DNA of 64,000 nt from Muribaculaceae bacterium. GTDB taxonomy: Bacteria > Bacteroidota > Bacteroidia > Bacteroidales > Muribaculaceae. Location of the stretch: the NCBI GenBank assembly GCA_009775265.1, contig VSPG01000004.1:57850-121849 (forward strand), given 5' to 3'. Shown one piece after another: positions 17,920 to 27,710 of the stretch. The number at the start of each line of letters is the position of its first letter. Position 1 is the stretch's first letter. The position numbers and the translations under genes are program-made. The notes beneath the pieces are model-generated. The model was not told where the DNA came from. It ran no database searches and was given only the letters and a program-made list of their open reading frames with translations.

Positions 17920-19380
17920 TCACCGATTAAGTTCTATCTTTTTGTAGCGTGGCACAAGCATTTTCATGATGAACCATGCTGCTATGTAGCTCAATGCACA
18001 GATGCAGAACACTATCATATAGCCTGCAGGCTTGCCTGTGAAACCTGCAAATGAGAAATCTGCTCCGCGCGCGGCGGCATAATCGAAAAGTATGCCGCTG
18101 CCCTGATTGATTATATAGCATCCGATGCCACCGGCCATTGTACCGATACCTACGATGGATGCCACGGTGCTTTTAGGAAACATATCGCCTATCGTCGAGT
18201 AGAGGTTGGCACTCCAGGCCTGATGGCCGGCACCCGCAAGTCCTATTATAACCGCCGGCCACCATGCGGAATACATTCCCAACGGCTGCGCAAACAGCGC
18301 AAGCACCGGAAGAAATGCAAACAGCAGCATTGCACGCATACGGCCCGCATAAGGATTCATGCCGAGACGTTCAACAAAAATCTTAGGCAGATAGCCGCCG
18401 CCTATCGACACTATTGTGACAATAAGATACAATGTAAAAATCAGCGCCTGCCCCATTGGGGTGTAGGAAGCATAGCCATACTGGTCGGAGAAATAGGCAG
18501 GAGTCCAGAACAGAAAAAACCACCACACACCGTCGGTCAGGGCTTTGCCTGTGATAAAAGCCCATGTCTGACGGAAAGAGAAACAGCGCCAGAATGGTAT
18601 TGTGTCGTGCTCCTCCGCTTCTACCTCCAGACTGCTCTCCCCGGCTTCGTCCTGACGTATGTAGGCAAGCTCGGCGGCATTCACATGCCTCGAATCCTCA
18701 GGGGCAGAATAGCACCTGAGCCAAAATCCCATCCATACAAAGCCCAGCGCGCCTATTATCACAAAAGCCATCTCCCAGCCCAACAGCCGTGCAAGCAGTG
18801 GGATGCAGAGCGGAGCCGCCAACGCTCCCACCGAAGCACCGCTATTGAAAAGCGCAGTGGCAAACGCACGGTCTTTTTTCGGAAAATACAACGCAGTCAC
18901 TTTGATGGCCGCAGGAAAGTTGCCGGCCTCTCCCAATGCGAGAAGCGCACGGCAGCCGAGAAAAAGCCACACGCTCACAGAAGCCAAGGCCAAAGCCAAG
19001 GCGCTTCCGCTCTCTATGGCCGCAAGGGCTTCAAGCGACTCCACACCTTCCACTTTCATCGTCACCCAACCGCAACCGGCATGCATACAGGCCGCAAGCG
19101 ACCATATGAATATGGCCCACAGATAGCCGCGCCGGGCTCCCATCCAATCTATGAACTTGCCGGCAAAAAGACTCACAGCGGCATAGAACAGAGAGAAGAA
19201 CCCCGTTATAGTGCCGTAGTCGGAATCGGTCCAATGAAATTCGGGAGCGATGAAGTCTTTCCACGTGAGCGAGAGCACCTGCCGGTCGAGGTAGTTTATT
19301 GTAGTTGCAAAAAACAGCAACGTACATATCACCCAGCGCCAATTACTGCTTCTGAGCGACGATGAAGTGGTGGTATTCAT
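17920..19380 (-). CDS. exuT: Hexuronate transporter, MFS (ExuT-like)
   Basis: A 486-residue major facilitator protein with about 12 helices. The N-terminal WVICTLLFFATTINYLDRQVLS segment and the FIDWMGARRGY loop motif are typical of the anion:cation symporter branch that includes ExuT. A charged loop of roughly 40 residues lies in the middle. It is the last gene of the uxuA-uxuB-uxaC cluster, so uptake of glucuronate or galacturonate across the inner membrane is the likely role. The symbol is by family and context, not by proven substrate. Confidence 0.85.
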   Translation of the reverse strand: MNTTTSSSLRSSNWRWVICTLLFFATTINYLDRQVLSLTWKDFIAPEFHWTDSDYGTITGFFSLFYAAVSLFAGKFIDWMGARRGYLWAIFIWSLAACMHAGCGWVTMKVEGVESLEALAAIESGSALALALASVSVWLFLGCRALLALGEAGNFPAAIKVTALYFPKKDRAFATALFNSGASVGALAAPLCIPLLARLLGWEMAFVIIGALGFVWMGFWLRCYSAPEDSRHVNAAELAYIRQDEAGESSLEVEAEEHDTIPFWRCFSFRQTWAFITGKALTDGVWWFFLFWTPAYFSDQYGYASYTPMGQALIFTLYLIVTIVSIGGGYLPKIFVERLGMNPYAGRMRAMLLFAFLPVLALFAQPLGMYSAWWPAVIIGLAGAGHQAWSANLYSTIGDMFPKSTVASIVGIGTMAGGIGCYIINQGSGILFDYAAARGADFSFAGFTGKPAGYMIVFCICALSYIAAWFIMKMLVPRYKKIELNR

Positions 19381-19396
19381 GGTATGATGGCGGTTT

Positions 19397-20809
19397 TCAG
19401 AATTTGAAATAGTTTTTGGCGTTATTATAGCAGATGTCCTCTACCATCTGACGCAGGCGGCGTTCTTCATAACCCGAGAACGGAATCAGACCAGCCTCCA
19501 CATCGGCTCCGACGAGGTCGCAAAGAGTGCGTCGGAAATAGTCGTGGCGCGGATATGAAAGGAACGAGCGCGAATCGGTGAGCATACCGACAAAGCGGCT
19601 CAGCAAACCGAGCAGCGATAAAGAGTTCATCTGACGCCTCATGCCGTCTATCTGGTCATTGAACCACCATCCCGAGCCGAACTGCATTTTACCGGCGGTG
19701 ATACCGTCCTGGAAGTTTCCGATCATTGTGGCCATGACCTCATTGGCGCACGGGTTGAGATTATAGAGAATCGTACGCGCAAGCTTGCCGGCACTGTCAA
19801 GTCTGTCAAGAAAACGTGCACATGCGCTTGCCGTGGCAAATTCACCTATGGAATCGAAGCCCGTGTCAGGGCCTATGGACTGCATCATGCGGCTGTTATT
19901 GTTGCGTATGGTGCCGTAGTGAAACTGCTGCGTCCAGTCCGAGGCTGCGTCCATTTCGCCGAATACAAGCAGCATCTTGCTCTTGAATCTGCGCACATCG
20001 TCCTCGGAAAGCGTCTCGCCAGCCATCACTCGGGCGAAAATGCCCACAATATCCGCCTCGTCAAAATCCTCGGCATAAAATTCTTCTATTCCATGGTCGC
20101 TGAGGCGGCATCCGTTGCTCTCAAAGAAATCGTGGCGGCGCTGCAGTGCCTCGCATAGACCGGCAAATGTGTCGATTCTGACTCCGGCGGCATCACCGAG
20201 TGTACGGACATATGCCGCGAATTGGCCGGGGTTTTCCACCGCCATCGCTTTGTCCGGACGCCATGTAGGCAGCACCTTTATCTCGAACCCGCTTTCGCGT
20301 ATGGCGCGGTGATGCTCGAGAGTGTCGGCAGGGTCGTCGGTGGTGCACACTGTCTCCACACCATAATGGCGCATGAGTCCGCGTGGAGTCATGCTTTCCT
20401 TGTCACGCAACTGGGCGTTGCACTCGTCAAATATCCGGCGCGCACTTTCGGGGTTGAGGGTTTCGTCTATTCCGAAAGCCGTGCGAAGCTCCATATGAGT
20501 CCAGTGATAAAGCGGGTTACGGAAAGCGTAAGGCACCGTTTCGGCCCACTTCTCAAATTTTTCCCAGTCGGAGGCATCACCGGTGATGAAACGCTCGTTC
20601 ACACCATTGGCACGCATGGCGCGCCACTTGTAATGGTCACCGCCAAGCCACAGGGCTGTGATAGATGCAAAACGCCTGTCGGCAGCAATGAGAGCCGGGT
20701 CAAGATGGCAATGATAGTCTATTATAGGCTTCGACGCAGCATGCTCGCGATACAACATACGCGAAACAGGCGATTGCAGCAGGAAATCGCTGCCCAAGAA
20801 ATCACTCAT
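19397..20809 (-). CDS. uxaC: Glucuronate/galacturonate isomerase
   Basis: 470 residues from the ATG at 20809 (MSDFLGSDFLLQ), the normal UxaC length. A longer frame to 20863 would overlap uxuB. It has the metal-binding IDYHCHL motif, WLGGDHYKWRAMR, CTTDDPADTLEHHR and the C-terminal SRSFLSYPRHDYFRR. It isomerises D-glucuronate to D-fructuronate (or galacturonate to tagaturonate) in the cytosol. It is preceded by uxuB and uxuA, so glucuronate released from xylan side chains is the likely substrate here. Confidence 0.95.
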   Translation of the reverse strand: MSDFLGSDFLLQSPVSRMLYREHAASKPIIDYHCHLDPALIAADRRFASITALWLGGDHYKWRAMRANGVNERFITGDASDWEKFEKWAETVPYAFRNPLYHWTHMELRTAFGIDETLNPESARRIFDECNAQLRDKESMTPRGLMRHYGVETVCTTDDPADTLEHHRAIRESGFEIKVLPTWRPDKAMAVENPGQFAAYVRTLGDAAGVRIDTFAGLCEALQRRHDFFESNGCRLSDHGIEEFYAEDFDEADIVGIFARVMAGETLSEDDVRRFKSKMLLVFGEMDAASDWTQQFHYGTIRNNNSRMMQSIGPDTGFDSIGEFATASACARFLDRLDSAGKLARTILYNLNPCANEVMATMIGNFQDGITAGKMQFGSGWWFNDQIDGMRRQMNSLSLLGLLSRFVGMLTDSRSFLSYPRHDYFRRTLCDLVGADVEAGLIPFSGYEERRLRQMVEDICYNNAKNYFKF

Positions 20810-20822
20810 ACCACAAACTTTA

Positions 20823-21641
20823 TCACATTGCAAACGCGTTGAATCCGCCATCCACCACGGCAACCGTGCCGGTGACGAACTTTGATGCCTTACTCATAAG
20901 ATAATGTATCGTACCGCACAACTCATCGGCTTCGCCCATGCGACCGAAAGGAGTCTGACGGATGACATCCCGGCCACGTTCGGTATACGTGCCGTCGGGG
21001 TTTGTCAGCAAAGAACGGTTCTGCTCCGTGATGAAAAATCCGGGAGCAATTGCGTTGACACGGATTCCCTCGCCGAACTTTTTGGCACATTCCGTGGCCA
21101 TATATGCCGTAAAGTTGGAAATGCCTGCCTTCGCGGCCGCATAGCCGCAGACGCGTGTCATGGGACGGAAAGCCGCCATCGAGGAGAAATTGATGATGGC
21201 GCCGCTACCCTGCCGGGCCATAGGATGCAGGAACACCTGCGTGGGGATTACCGTACCGGTAAGGTTTAGCGACAGCACTTTTTGGAACTGCTCGGGGTCA
21301 AGGTCGAAAAAGGTCTGTTCCGGAGCTATTGTGGCACCCTTCATATTGCCTCCGGCAGCATTGAGCAGAGTGTCGACGCGCCCGTACCGCTTCAATATTT
21401 CGTCGCAGTTCTGTTCCACAAGAGCTCGATTCATCACATCGGTCTGCATGAATTCTATGCTGCCCTCAGGTTTCTCAGCCATGACTTCCTCCACTATTGC
21501 ACGGCCCACATCTTCCTTTCGGCCGAGTATTATCACTTTAGCGCCTTCGTGCGCCAGATATTTGGCTATGGCACGCCCGAGCACACCGGTGCCGCCGGTT
21601 ATCACGGTGACGTTGCCCTTTATGTCAAATAAGTTATTCAT
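20823..21641 (-). CDS. uxuB: D-mannonate oxidoreductase (fructuronate reductase), short-chain dehydrogenase type
   Basis: A 272-residue SDR with the cofactor motif TGGTGVLGRAIA, the NAAGG motif and the YAAAK catalytic Tyr/Lys pair. Its start overlaps the uxuA stop by 4 bp (ATGA). E. coli UxuB is a long-chain dehydrogenase, so this is a non-homologous replacement. The assignment to fructuronate reduction rests on its place between uxuA and uxaC and on known SDR-type UxuB proteins in Bacteroidetes and Firmicutes. A related sugar-acid reductase activity is possible. Confidence 0.85.
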   Translation of the reverse strand: MNNLFDIKGNVTVITGGTGVLGRAIAKYLAHEGAKVIILGRKEDVGRAIVEEVMAEKPEGSIEFMQTDVMNRALVEQNCDEILKRYGRVDTLLNAAGGNMKGATIAPEQTFFDLDPEQFQKVLSLNLTGTVIPTQVFLHPMARQGSGAIINFSSMAAFRPMTRVCGYAAAKAGISNFTAYMATECAKKFGEGIRVNAIAPGFFITEQNRSLLTNPDGTYTERGRDVIRQTPFGRMGEADELCGTIHYLMSKASKFVTGTVAVVDGGFNAFAM

Positions 21642-22801
21642 TGTTTTTCGGTATTAACAGTTGCCATTATGCCTGCCACCATTCCAAGAGCGAGCATACG
21701 TCCGTGGAACGAATATCCGGCATTATATCCCATCTCTCCATCGCCGAGCATCAGCGGAGCATGATCCACTCTCATTGGTACCGACGGATTCTCCCGCTCG
21801 AAAATACGGGTCACTTCTATCAGGCGCGGGTCGAGATGCGAAGCTTCCTTGAAATCGCCGCCGGGCATCACGTTGCAAATGCGCAGATGCGCGAAATGGG
21901 TGCGCGAAGCATATTTTTTGGCCAGTTCCACCACATCGTTGTGCGCTCCGGCCGACAGGCTTCCGGCACAGAATGTAAGTCCGTTGTGAGAATTATCTAC
22001 AGCCGACAGGAACCACTCTATGTCCTCATCGCATGTGACGATACGCGGCAGACCGAGAATTTGAAGCGGAGGATCGTCAGGATGCACGCACATGTTCACG
22101 CCCCACTGCTCGCACACGGGCATTATGGCCTCAAGAAAATATTTCATGTTGGCCCGAAGGTCGTCGCGTGTAACACCCTCATAAAGTGCGAGAAGCTCGC
22201 GGAATTTTTCGACAGGTTTCAGTTCGTCCTCGGAAATATTGCCGTTTACGAATCCCTGTGTTTTCACTATTATATTATCGACAAGACGCTTGCGTCCGTC
22301 TTCATCCATTCCTTCTGCAAGTTTTTCCATACGCTCAAGCGTAGCCTCGTCATAGTCACGCTCAGCATCCTTACGGCATAGTATCCGGCAGTCAAAATAG
22401 GCAAATTCGGCTTTGTTGAAATAAAGGTTGCTTGTTCCGTCGGGATTGGGATATTCCAAATCCGTACGGGCCCAGTCAAGAACAGGCATGAAATTGTAGC
22501 ACACGGTCCTGACGCCCGCGCGGCCGAGATTTGCAAGGCTCTCCTTGTAGTTTTCAATAAGACTGTCGCGCTCCGCACCGGCATATTTGATAGCCTCACA
22601 TACGGGAAGGCTTTCCACCACCGACCACCGCAAGCCGTAACTCTCGATGAAATTTTTCATTTTCATGATTTCATCGTAGGTCCATACCTCTCCGTTCGGA
22701 ATATGGTGCAGAGCCGTGACTATACCCTCCACGCCTATCTGACGCAGCATGTCGAGTGTGATTTTGTCTTTAGGACCGAACCACCGCCAAGTCTTTTCCA
22801 T
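21638..22801 (-). CDS. uxuA: D-mannonate dehydratase
   Basis: 387 residues beginning MEKTWRWFGPKD, the hallmark UxuA N terminus, with HHIPNGEVW and the CVHPDDPP metal-site motif. It dehydrates D-mannonate to 2-keto-3-deoxygluconate, the substrate of KdgK encoded at 5876-6898. It is the first gene of the uronate block. Its ATG lies only 25 bp downstream of a strong terminator hairpin that follows xylA, leaving no room for a full promoter between them. Confidence 0.96.
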   Translation of the reverse strand: MEKTWRWFGPKDKITLDMLRQIGVEGIVTALHHIPNGEVWTYDEIMKMKNFIESYGLRWSVVESLPVCEAIKYAGAERDSLIENYKESLANLGRAGVRTVCYNFMPVLDWARTDLEYPNPDGTSNLYFNKAEFAYFDCRILCRKDAERDYDEATLERMEKLAEGMDEDGRKRLVDNIIVKTQGFVNGNISEDELKPVEKFRELLALYEGVTRDDLRANMKYFLEAIMPVCEQWGVNMCVHPDDPPLQILGLPRIVTCDEDIEWFLSAVDNSHNGLTFCAGSLSAGAHNDVVELAKKYASRTHFAHLRICNVMPGGDFKEASHLDPRLIEVTRIFERENPSVPMRVDHAPLMLGDGEMGYNAGYSFHGRMLALGMVAGIMATVNTEKQ

Positions 22802-22814
22802 TGCAGTTTTTTTT

Positions 22815-22869
22815 AAGAAAATAAAAGCGGGCTTAAGGACTTTACAATCCTTGAAGTCCTTAAGCCCGC
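22815..22869 (-). terminator. Strong terminator/attenuator between xylA and uxuA
   Basis: A perfect 16-bp stem: left arm 22827-22842, right arm 22854-22869, 11-nt loop. On the minus strand it is followed by TTTTATTTTCTT. The uxuA start is about 25 bp downstream, so this could be a partial terminator that lowers uxu expression relative to xylAB. Confidence 0.88.
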
Positions 22870-22884
22870 CGATGGGTTAATCGC

Positions 22885-24198
22885 TTATGCGTACATGTTC
22901 ACGATGGCCTCGTAAAGCTCCTGCTTGCCGGATGTCACGGCAGGCTCGCCTACGGTGCGGGCGTGCGACACGAGGTCCGTAAGGCTCAGGCGGCCTTCTT
23001 CGAAATCCTTACCCAGACCGGAGTCGAAGCTCGAGTAGCGGGCGGAAAGCATCGACTTGTAAGGCGATTTCTCAAGTACGTCGGCTGCGCTCAGCAATGC
23101 GCGGGCCATGGCGTCCATGCCGGCGATGTGGGCGATGAAGATGTCCTCCGCGTCGGTGCTGTTGCGGCGTGTCTTGGCGTCGAAGTTCGTGCCGCCGGTC
23201 GTGAAGCCGCCACCGCGGATGATCTGCATCATGGCCTGGGTAAGCTCGTAGTTGTCGATCGGGAACTGGTCCGTGTCCCAGCCGTTCTGGTAGTCGCCGC
23301 GGTTGGCGTCGATGCTGCCGAGCATGCCGTTGTCTACGGCCACGGCGAGCTCGTGCTCGAATGTGTGGCCCGCGAGAGTGGCGTGGTTAACCTCGATGTT
23401 GACCTTGAAGTCGTTCTCAAGGCCGTGGGCCTTCAGGAAGCCGATAACCGTCTCCGTGTCCACGTCGTACTGGTGCTTGCTCGGCTCCATCGGCTTGGGC
23501 TCGATCAGGAACGTGCCCTTGAAGCCCTGCGAGCGGGCGTAGTCGCGCGCCATCGTCAGGAAGCGGGCAAGGTGCTCCTTCTCGCGCTTCTGGTCGGTGT
23601 TCAACAGGCTCATGTAGCCTTCGCGGCCGCCCCAGAACACGTAGTTCTCGCCCCCAAGGGCGATGGTGGCGTCTATCGCAGTCTTAACCTGTACGGCTGC
23701 GCGCGACAGAACGTCGAAGTCGGGGTTCGTGGCTGCGCCGTTCATGTAGCGGGCGTTGCTGAACACGTTGGCCGTGCCCCAAAGGTTTTTGATGCCGGTG
23801 GCGGCCATCTTCTCCTTAAGGTACGACACGATGGCGTGCATGCGGGCCTCGTACTCCTCGATGGTCGAACCTTCGTCTACAAGGTCCACGTCGTGGAAGC
23901 AGAAATACTCGATGCCGAGCTTCTCCATGATTTCGAAACCGGCGTCGGCCTTGGCCTTCGCACGTTCCACGGCGTCGGACGATGCGTTCCACGGGAACGT
24001 CTTCGTGCCGCCGCCGAACTGGTCGGCGCCTTCGGCGCAAAGGGTGTGCCACCACGCCATCGCGAAGCGGAGCCAGTCCTTCATCTTCTTGCCCAGTACC
24101 ACGCGTTCCGCGTCGTAGTAGCGGTAGGCCATCGGGTTGTAGCTCGACGGACCTTCATACTTGATCTTGCCTATCTCAGGAAAATATTCTTTTGACAT
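22885..24198 (-). CDS. xylA: Xylose isomerase
   Basis: A 437-residue class II xylose isomerase. It has [18 protein letters not shown] at the N terminus, the catalytic His region [43 protein letters not shown] with the metal-binding Glu, and the [15 protein letters not shown] and [17 protein letters not shown] metal ligands. It converts D-xylose to D-xylulose. It lies 30 bp downstream of xylB and is followed by the strong hairpin. Codon choice appears more uniformly C/G-ending than in neighbouring genes, which suggests high expression (judged by eye). Confidence 0.97.
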   Translation of the reverse strand: MSKEYFPEIGKIKYEGPSSYNPMAYRYYDAERVVLGKKMKDWLRFAMAWWHTLCAEGADQFGGGTKTFPWNASSDAVERAKAKADAGFEIMEKLGIEYFCFHDVDLVDEGSTIEEYEARMHAIVSYLKEKMAATGIKNLWGTANVFSNARYMNGAATNPDFDVLSRAAVQVKTAIDATIALGGENYVFWGGREGYMSLLNTDQKREKEHLARFLTMARDYARSQGFKGTFLIEPKPMEPSKHQYDVDTETVIGFLKAHGLENDFKVNIEVNHATLAGHTFEHELAVAVDNGMLGSIDANRGDYQNGWDTDQFPIDNYELTQAMMQIIRGGGFTTGGTNFDAKTRRNSTDAEDIFIAHIAGMDAMARALLSAADVLEKSPYKSMLSARYSSFDSGLGKDFEEGRLSLTDLVSHARTVGEPAVTSGKQELYEAIVNMYA

Positions 24199-24228
24199 TG
24201 GTATAATGATTTGATTGGTTATTGGTTT

Positions 24229-25704
24229 CTATTTCAAACGGTTTTTCCAAAGCGCGTACGCCTCCAGCACTGCCGGACGGGTGGCCGGGTCGGGAGCGAT
24301 GCAGCCAAGCATCTCCAGGGATGCAAACGCTTCTTCGCGGTTTTTATACACACCGGCTCCGATGCCTGCGCCTTTGGCAGCTCCGACACTGCCGTCGGTG
24401 TCGTAAAGTTCGATAGTGGCTCCGCTCACGTCGGCAAGTGTCTGGCGGAATACAGGGCTCAGGAACATGTTGGCCTTTCCGGCGTGGATGCGGTCAACGG
24501 CAAGTCCGAGAGTCTGCATGATTTCTATGCCGTACATGAACGAGAACACGATGCCTTCCTGGGCCGCACGGATGATATGACGGCGGTCGTGAGTGTTGAA
24601 GTTGACACCATGTATCGAACAGCCTGTTTCACGGTTTTCGAGCAGACGTTCCGCGCCATTGCCGAATGGCATGATGCTCACGCCCATCGAGCCTGCCGGC
24701 ACTTCCGCCGCAAGATTGTTCATATCGTCGTAGCTGATACCCTGGGGAGCGATGTTGCGTTTCACCCACGAGTTGAGAATGCCGGTGCCGTTGATACACG
24801 TAAGCACACCGATGCGGGGAGCCTCAGCGGTATGGTTGACATGGGCGAAGTTGTTGACACGCGAAAGCGAATCATAGTCAACGGTTCCGTTCACACCGTA
24901 CACTACACCGGACGTGCCGGCTGTTGACGCCACTTCTCCGGGCTCGAACACATTGAGCGAAAGAGCATTGTTGGGCTGGTCGCCGGCGCGGTAGGTCACC
25001 GGAGTGCCCTGCGCAAGCCCCAGTTCGGCGGCGGCTTCAGCGCTCAGGCGACCCTGATTGCTGAAAGTGGCACGCACTTCCGGCAATATGTCGGCAGGAA
25101 AGCCGAACCAGTCCATGAGGAACGACGCGGGGCCGTCGGTCTTGAAGTCCCACAGCATCATTTCCGAAAGACCGCTGGGCGTAGTGACGATTTCGCCCGT
25201 CATACGCATGGCGATGTAATCGGCAGGCAGCATAATCTTATATATGCGGTCAAACACTTCGGGCTCGTTTTCCTTTACCCATGCCAGTTTGGCCGCCGTG
25301 AAATTGCCGGGAGAATTTAGCAGATGGCCAAGGCACTGTTCATGGCCGAGAGCATCGAATGCGGCGCGGCCGTACGGCACGGCACGGCTGTCGCACCATA
25401 TGATGGAGTCGCGCAACGGCTTCAGATTTTTGTCGATGCATACAAGACCATGCATCTGATAGGAAAAACCGATTGCGGCGATGTCCTTCGGATCAATATG
25501 GGCTTTTGCCACAACAGAAGCTGTAGCCTCCTTGAGATACTGCCACCAGCTGTCCGGATCCTGCTCCGCCCATCCCGGATGCAGCGCCTTTATGGCTGCT
25601 TCCTGTTTAGGGAAGAAATCTGATGCAAGAGCACGGCCGGTAGTAGCATCGACGAGCGATGCCTTCACCGACGAAGTGCCTATGTCATAACCTAATAAAT
25701 ACAT
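24229..25704 (-). CDS. xylB: Xylulokinase (FGGY family)
   Basis: A 491-residue kinase with the N-terminal GYDIGTSSVKASLVDATTG, the MHGLVCID segment typical of xylulokinases, YRAGDQPNNALSLNV, and a glycine-rich C-terminal block GSVGAAKGAGIGAGVY. It phosphorylates D-xylulose to xylulose 5-phosphate in the cytosol. It lies between the GH67 gene and xylA in the xylan operon, so it uses xylose derived from xylo-oligosaccharides. Confidence 0.95.
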   Translation of the reverse strand: MYLLGYDIGTSSVKASLVDATTGRALASDFFPKQEAAIKALHPGWAEQDPDSWWQYLKEATASVVAKAHIDPKDIAAIGFSYQMHGLVCIDKNLKPLRDSIIWCDSRAVPYGRAAFDALGHEQCLGHLLNSPGNFTAAKLAWVKENEPEVFDRIYKIMLPADYIAMRMTGEIVTTPSGLSEMMLWDFKTDGPASFLMDWFGFPADILPEVRATFSNQGRLSAEAAAELGLAQGTPVTYRAGDQPNNALSLNVFEPGEVASTAGTSGVVYGVNGTVDYDSLSRVNNFAHVNHTAEAPRIGVLTCINGTGILNSWVKRNIAPQGISYDDMNNLAAEVPAGSMGVSIMPFGNGAERLLENRETGCSIHGVNFNTHDRRHIIRAAQEGIVFSFMYGIEIMQTLGLAVDRIHAGKANMFLSPVFRQTLADVSGATIELYDTDGSVGAAKGAGIGAGVYKNREEAFASLEMLGCIAPDPATRPAVLEAYALWKNRLK

Positions 25705-25734
25705 TGCAATATATTGTTTGATTGATTTATAACC

Positions 25735-27705
25735 TTATCTATAGCAGTCAAGCAGACTATCGGAGGGGCATGTGTAATTATCTATCGGCAACTTCACCCG
25801 CATATAGTCGGAAAGACTGTGTTCCGGCACTTCCACGCCTTCCGGCAGCGGCATGCGCGAGAATGTCGAGAAATATAACAGGCATGCATCACGCCACCAG
25901 CGGGCATCCTTGGCCTGGACCTTCAGTTTGGCTGCCACCGGCTCGTAAAAACCGTCTTTAAGCCACGGACGTGCAGCATCCCACACAGGGATAAACCCGT
26001 CTACTGCACGCACTCCGCGCTGGTAGGCGAAGCAAAGTTCGTCCCACAGGGTGCGCCCCGACGACATGCGATGTGTCCACGGAGCATGATGGAACCAAAG
26101 CAGAAACTTCTCGGGACATGTCGCAATATCATCAAAAACGCATCTGAGACTATCCGGATATTGCTCCACGGCGTTGCTTCCGTGCGAGGTACGATCGAAG
26201 CCGATGCCTGCTCGGTCGGCGCGATGATAGTAGCGCGGCATCCAGTCCGGACGCGAGCCGGGCACATCACACCATGGTTCCGGGCCATAATGGTGTCCGA
26301 AAGCAAAGATATGGTGAAGCCCCAACGGCATCATATAATCCACAACCGCTTCGTGCGAGGAAAGCATCATGCGCCGAATGCCCTCCTTAACAGAATCGGG
26401 CACAGCAGCGGCATCGCCATAAAGATGCAACACTGTCCATTCGTCGGCTATGCGTTCGGGCGTAAGACGCGGATTCCACGCCATGCGGCCGAAGGCATAC
26501 AGATTGGCGTCGGCCATCGGATGTCCGGTCATACACGCATTATCACCTACATTCGACACACCGGCGATGCCGCTAAGACTGCCCGGCTCCACATATTGGA
26601 AAAACTCGTTCCACATCGGAGCAAGGAATGCCAGATGGTTGGAATGGCCGAGATATTCCTGTGTTATCTGCAATTCGGCCATCTGCGGCGTATGCGGCAT
26701 GGCCCCGAACAGGGGGCTGTATGGTTCACGCGGCTGAAAATCCACCGGCCCGTTCTTTATCTGCAATATCACATTCGGCGCAAAATCGCCGTCAAGCGGT
26801 TCGAATTCCTGATAGGCCTGTTTCGCACGGTCGGCATCCGATGCGGAGTATACGAACGCACGCCACATCACTATACCGCCATGCGGGGCAAGTGCTCCTG
26901 CAAGCATGTTGGCTCCGTCGGCATGGCTGCGGCCATAGTCGCACGGCCCCGGCTGGCCTTCCGAATTTGCCTTCACGAGGAATCCTCCGAAATCAGGCAC
27001 GGAATCATACACTTCATCCACTTTGGCATCCCACCACCGACGCACGTCTCTGTCGAGAGGATCGGCCGTAGGCAGACTGTCAAGAGCCGCAGGCGAAGCG
27101 AAGTTTACAGAAAGATAGGTACGCAGGCCATACGGGCGCAACACATCGGCCAATGCCCTAACTTTAGAAAGATATTCGGCCGACAGCACGCGAGGAGACG
27201 CGTTCACATTGTTAAGCACGATTCCGTTAATGCCGACTGCGGCACAACGCATGGCATAGTCGTAAATGTCCGGCGACACGCTGTCGGGCAAAGCATCCCA
27301 GCGCCAAATACTGCGACCGGCATATCCACGCTCCACTGTTCCGTCAAGATTGTCCCAATGGTTGAGCAGGCGCAACGAATAAGCCGGAACCTCCACCGCA
27401 TCGAAATCCGCAGAATCGGCACCCGACGCATGCATACGCACAAGGTGGCATGCCCCGTACAGCAGGCCCGCTGCCGACGGGGAGGTGACACGCACCTCCC
27501 CGTCGCCGCCACGCACCACACGGAACGCATCGGGGGTTGCGAGCTCGGAATCCGACGTGTCAATATCCAAAGCCACACGGCCGGGATAATTCTCCGCAAG
27601 ATACCGCGCTGCCACATCCTGCGGAGAGCCGGGACGCGAAGCGACTCCGGGATTTCCGCACGACGCCAACAAAATCGCGAAGACTATGTAGACTGCGACT
27701 TTCAT
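25735..27705 (-). CDS. GH67 alpha-glucuronidase, lipoprotein
   Basis: A 656-residue GH67 enzyme with a lipoprotein signal (LASC, Cys16). Candidate catalytic residues are Glu249 in KANSEGQPGP, Asp322 in KNGPVDFQ and Glu350 in ELQITQEY. The 73- and 28-residue spacings match those I recall for the catalytic triad of the Cellvibrio GH67 enzyme (292/365/393). It removes (4-O-methyl)glucuronic acid from the terminal non-reducing xylose of short aldouronic acids in the periplasm. It complements the GH115 at the head of the operon, which acts on internal residues, and supplies glucuronate to the uxu genes. Confidence 0.94.
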   Translation of the reverse strand: MKVAVYIVFAILLASCGNPGVASRPGSPQDVAARYLAENYPGRVALDIDTSDSELATPDAFRVVRGGDGEVRVTSPSAAGLLYGACHLVRMHASGADSADFDAVEVPAYSLRLLNHWDNLDGTVERGYAGRSIWRWDALPDSVSPDIYDYAMRCAAVGINGIVLNNVNASPRVLSAEYLSKVRALADVLRPYGLRTYLSVNFASPAALDSLPTADPLDRDVRRWWDAKVDEVYDSVPDFGGFLVKANSEGQPGPCDYGRSHADGANMLAGALAPHGGIVMWRAFVYSASDADRAKQAYQEFEPLDGDFAPNVILQIKNGPVDFQPREPYSPLFGAMPHTPQMAELQITQEYLGHSNHLAFLAPMWNEFFQYVEPGSLSGIAGVSNVGDNACMTGHPMADANLYAFGRMAWNPRLTPERIADEWTVLHLYGDAAAVPDSVKEGIRRMMLSSHEAVVDYMMPLGLHHIFAFGHHYGPEPWCDVPGSRPDWMPRYYHRADRAGIGFDRTSHGSNAVEQYPDSLRCVFDDIATCPEKFLLWFHHAPWTHRMSSGRTLWDELCFAYQRGVRAVDGFIPVWDAARPWLKDGFYEPVAAKLKVQAKDARWWRDACLLYFSTFSRMPLPEGVEVPEHSLSDYMRVKLPIDNYTCPSDSLLDCYR

Positions 27706-27710
27706 TTATC

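Noticed and set aside
22963..24195. 410-aa plus-strand ORF covering nearly all of xylA
   Set aside because: Antisense shadow: xylA has strong C/G-ending codons that suppress stops on the other strand. The translation has no recognisable motifs.
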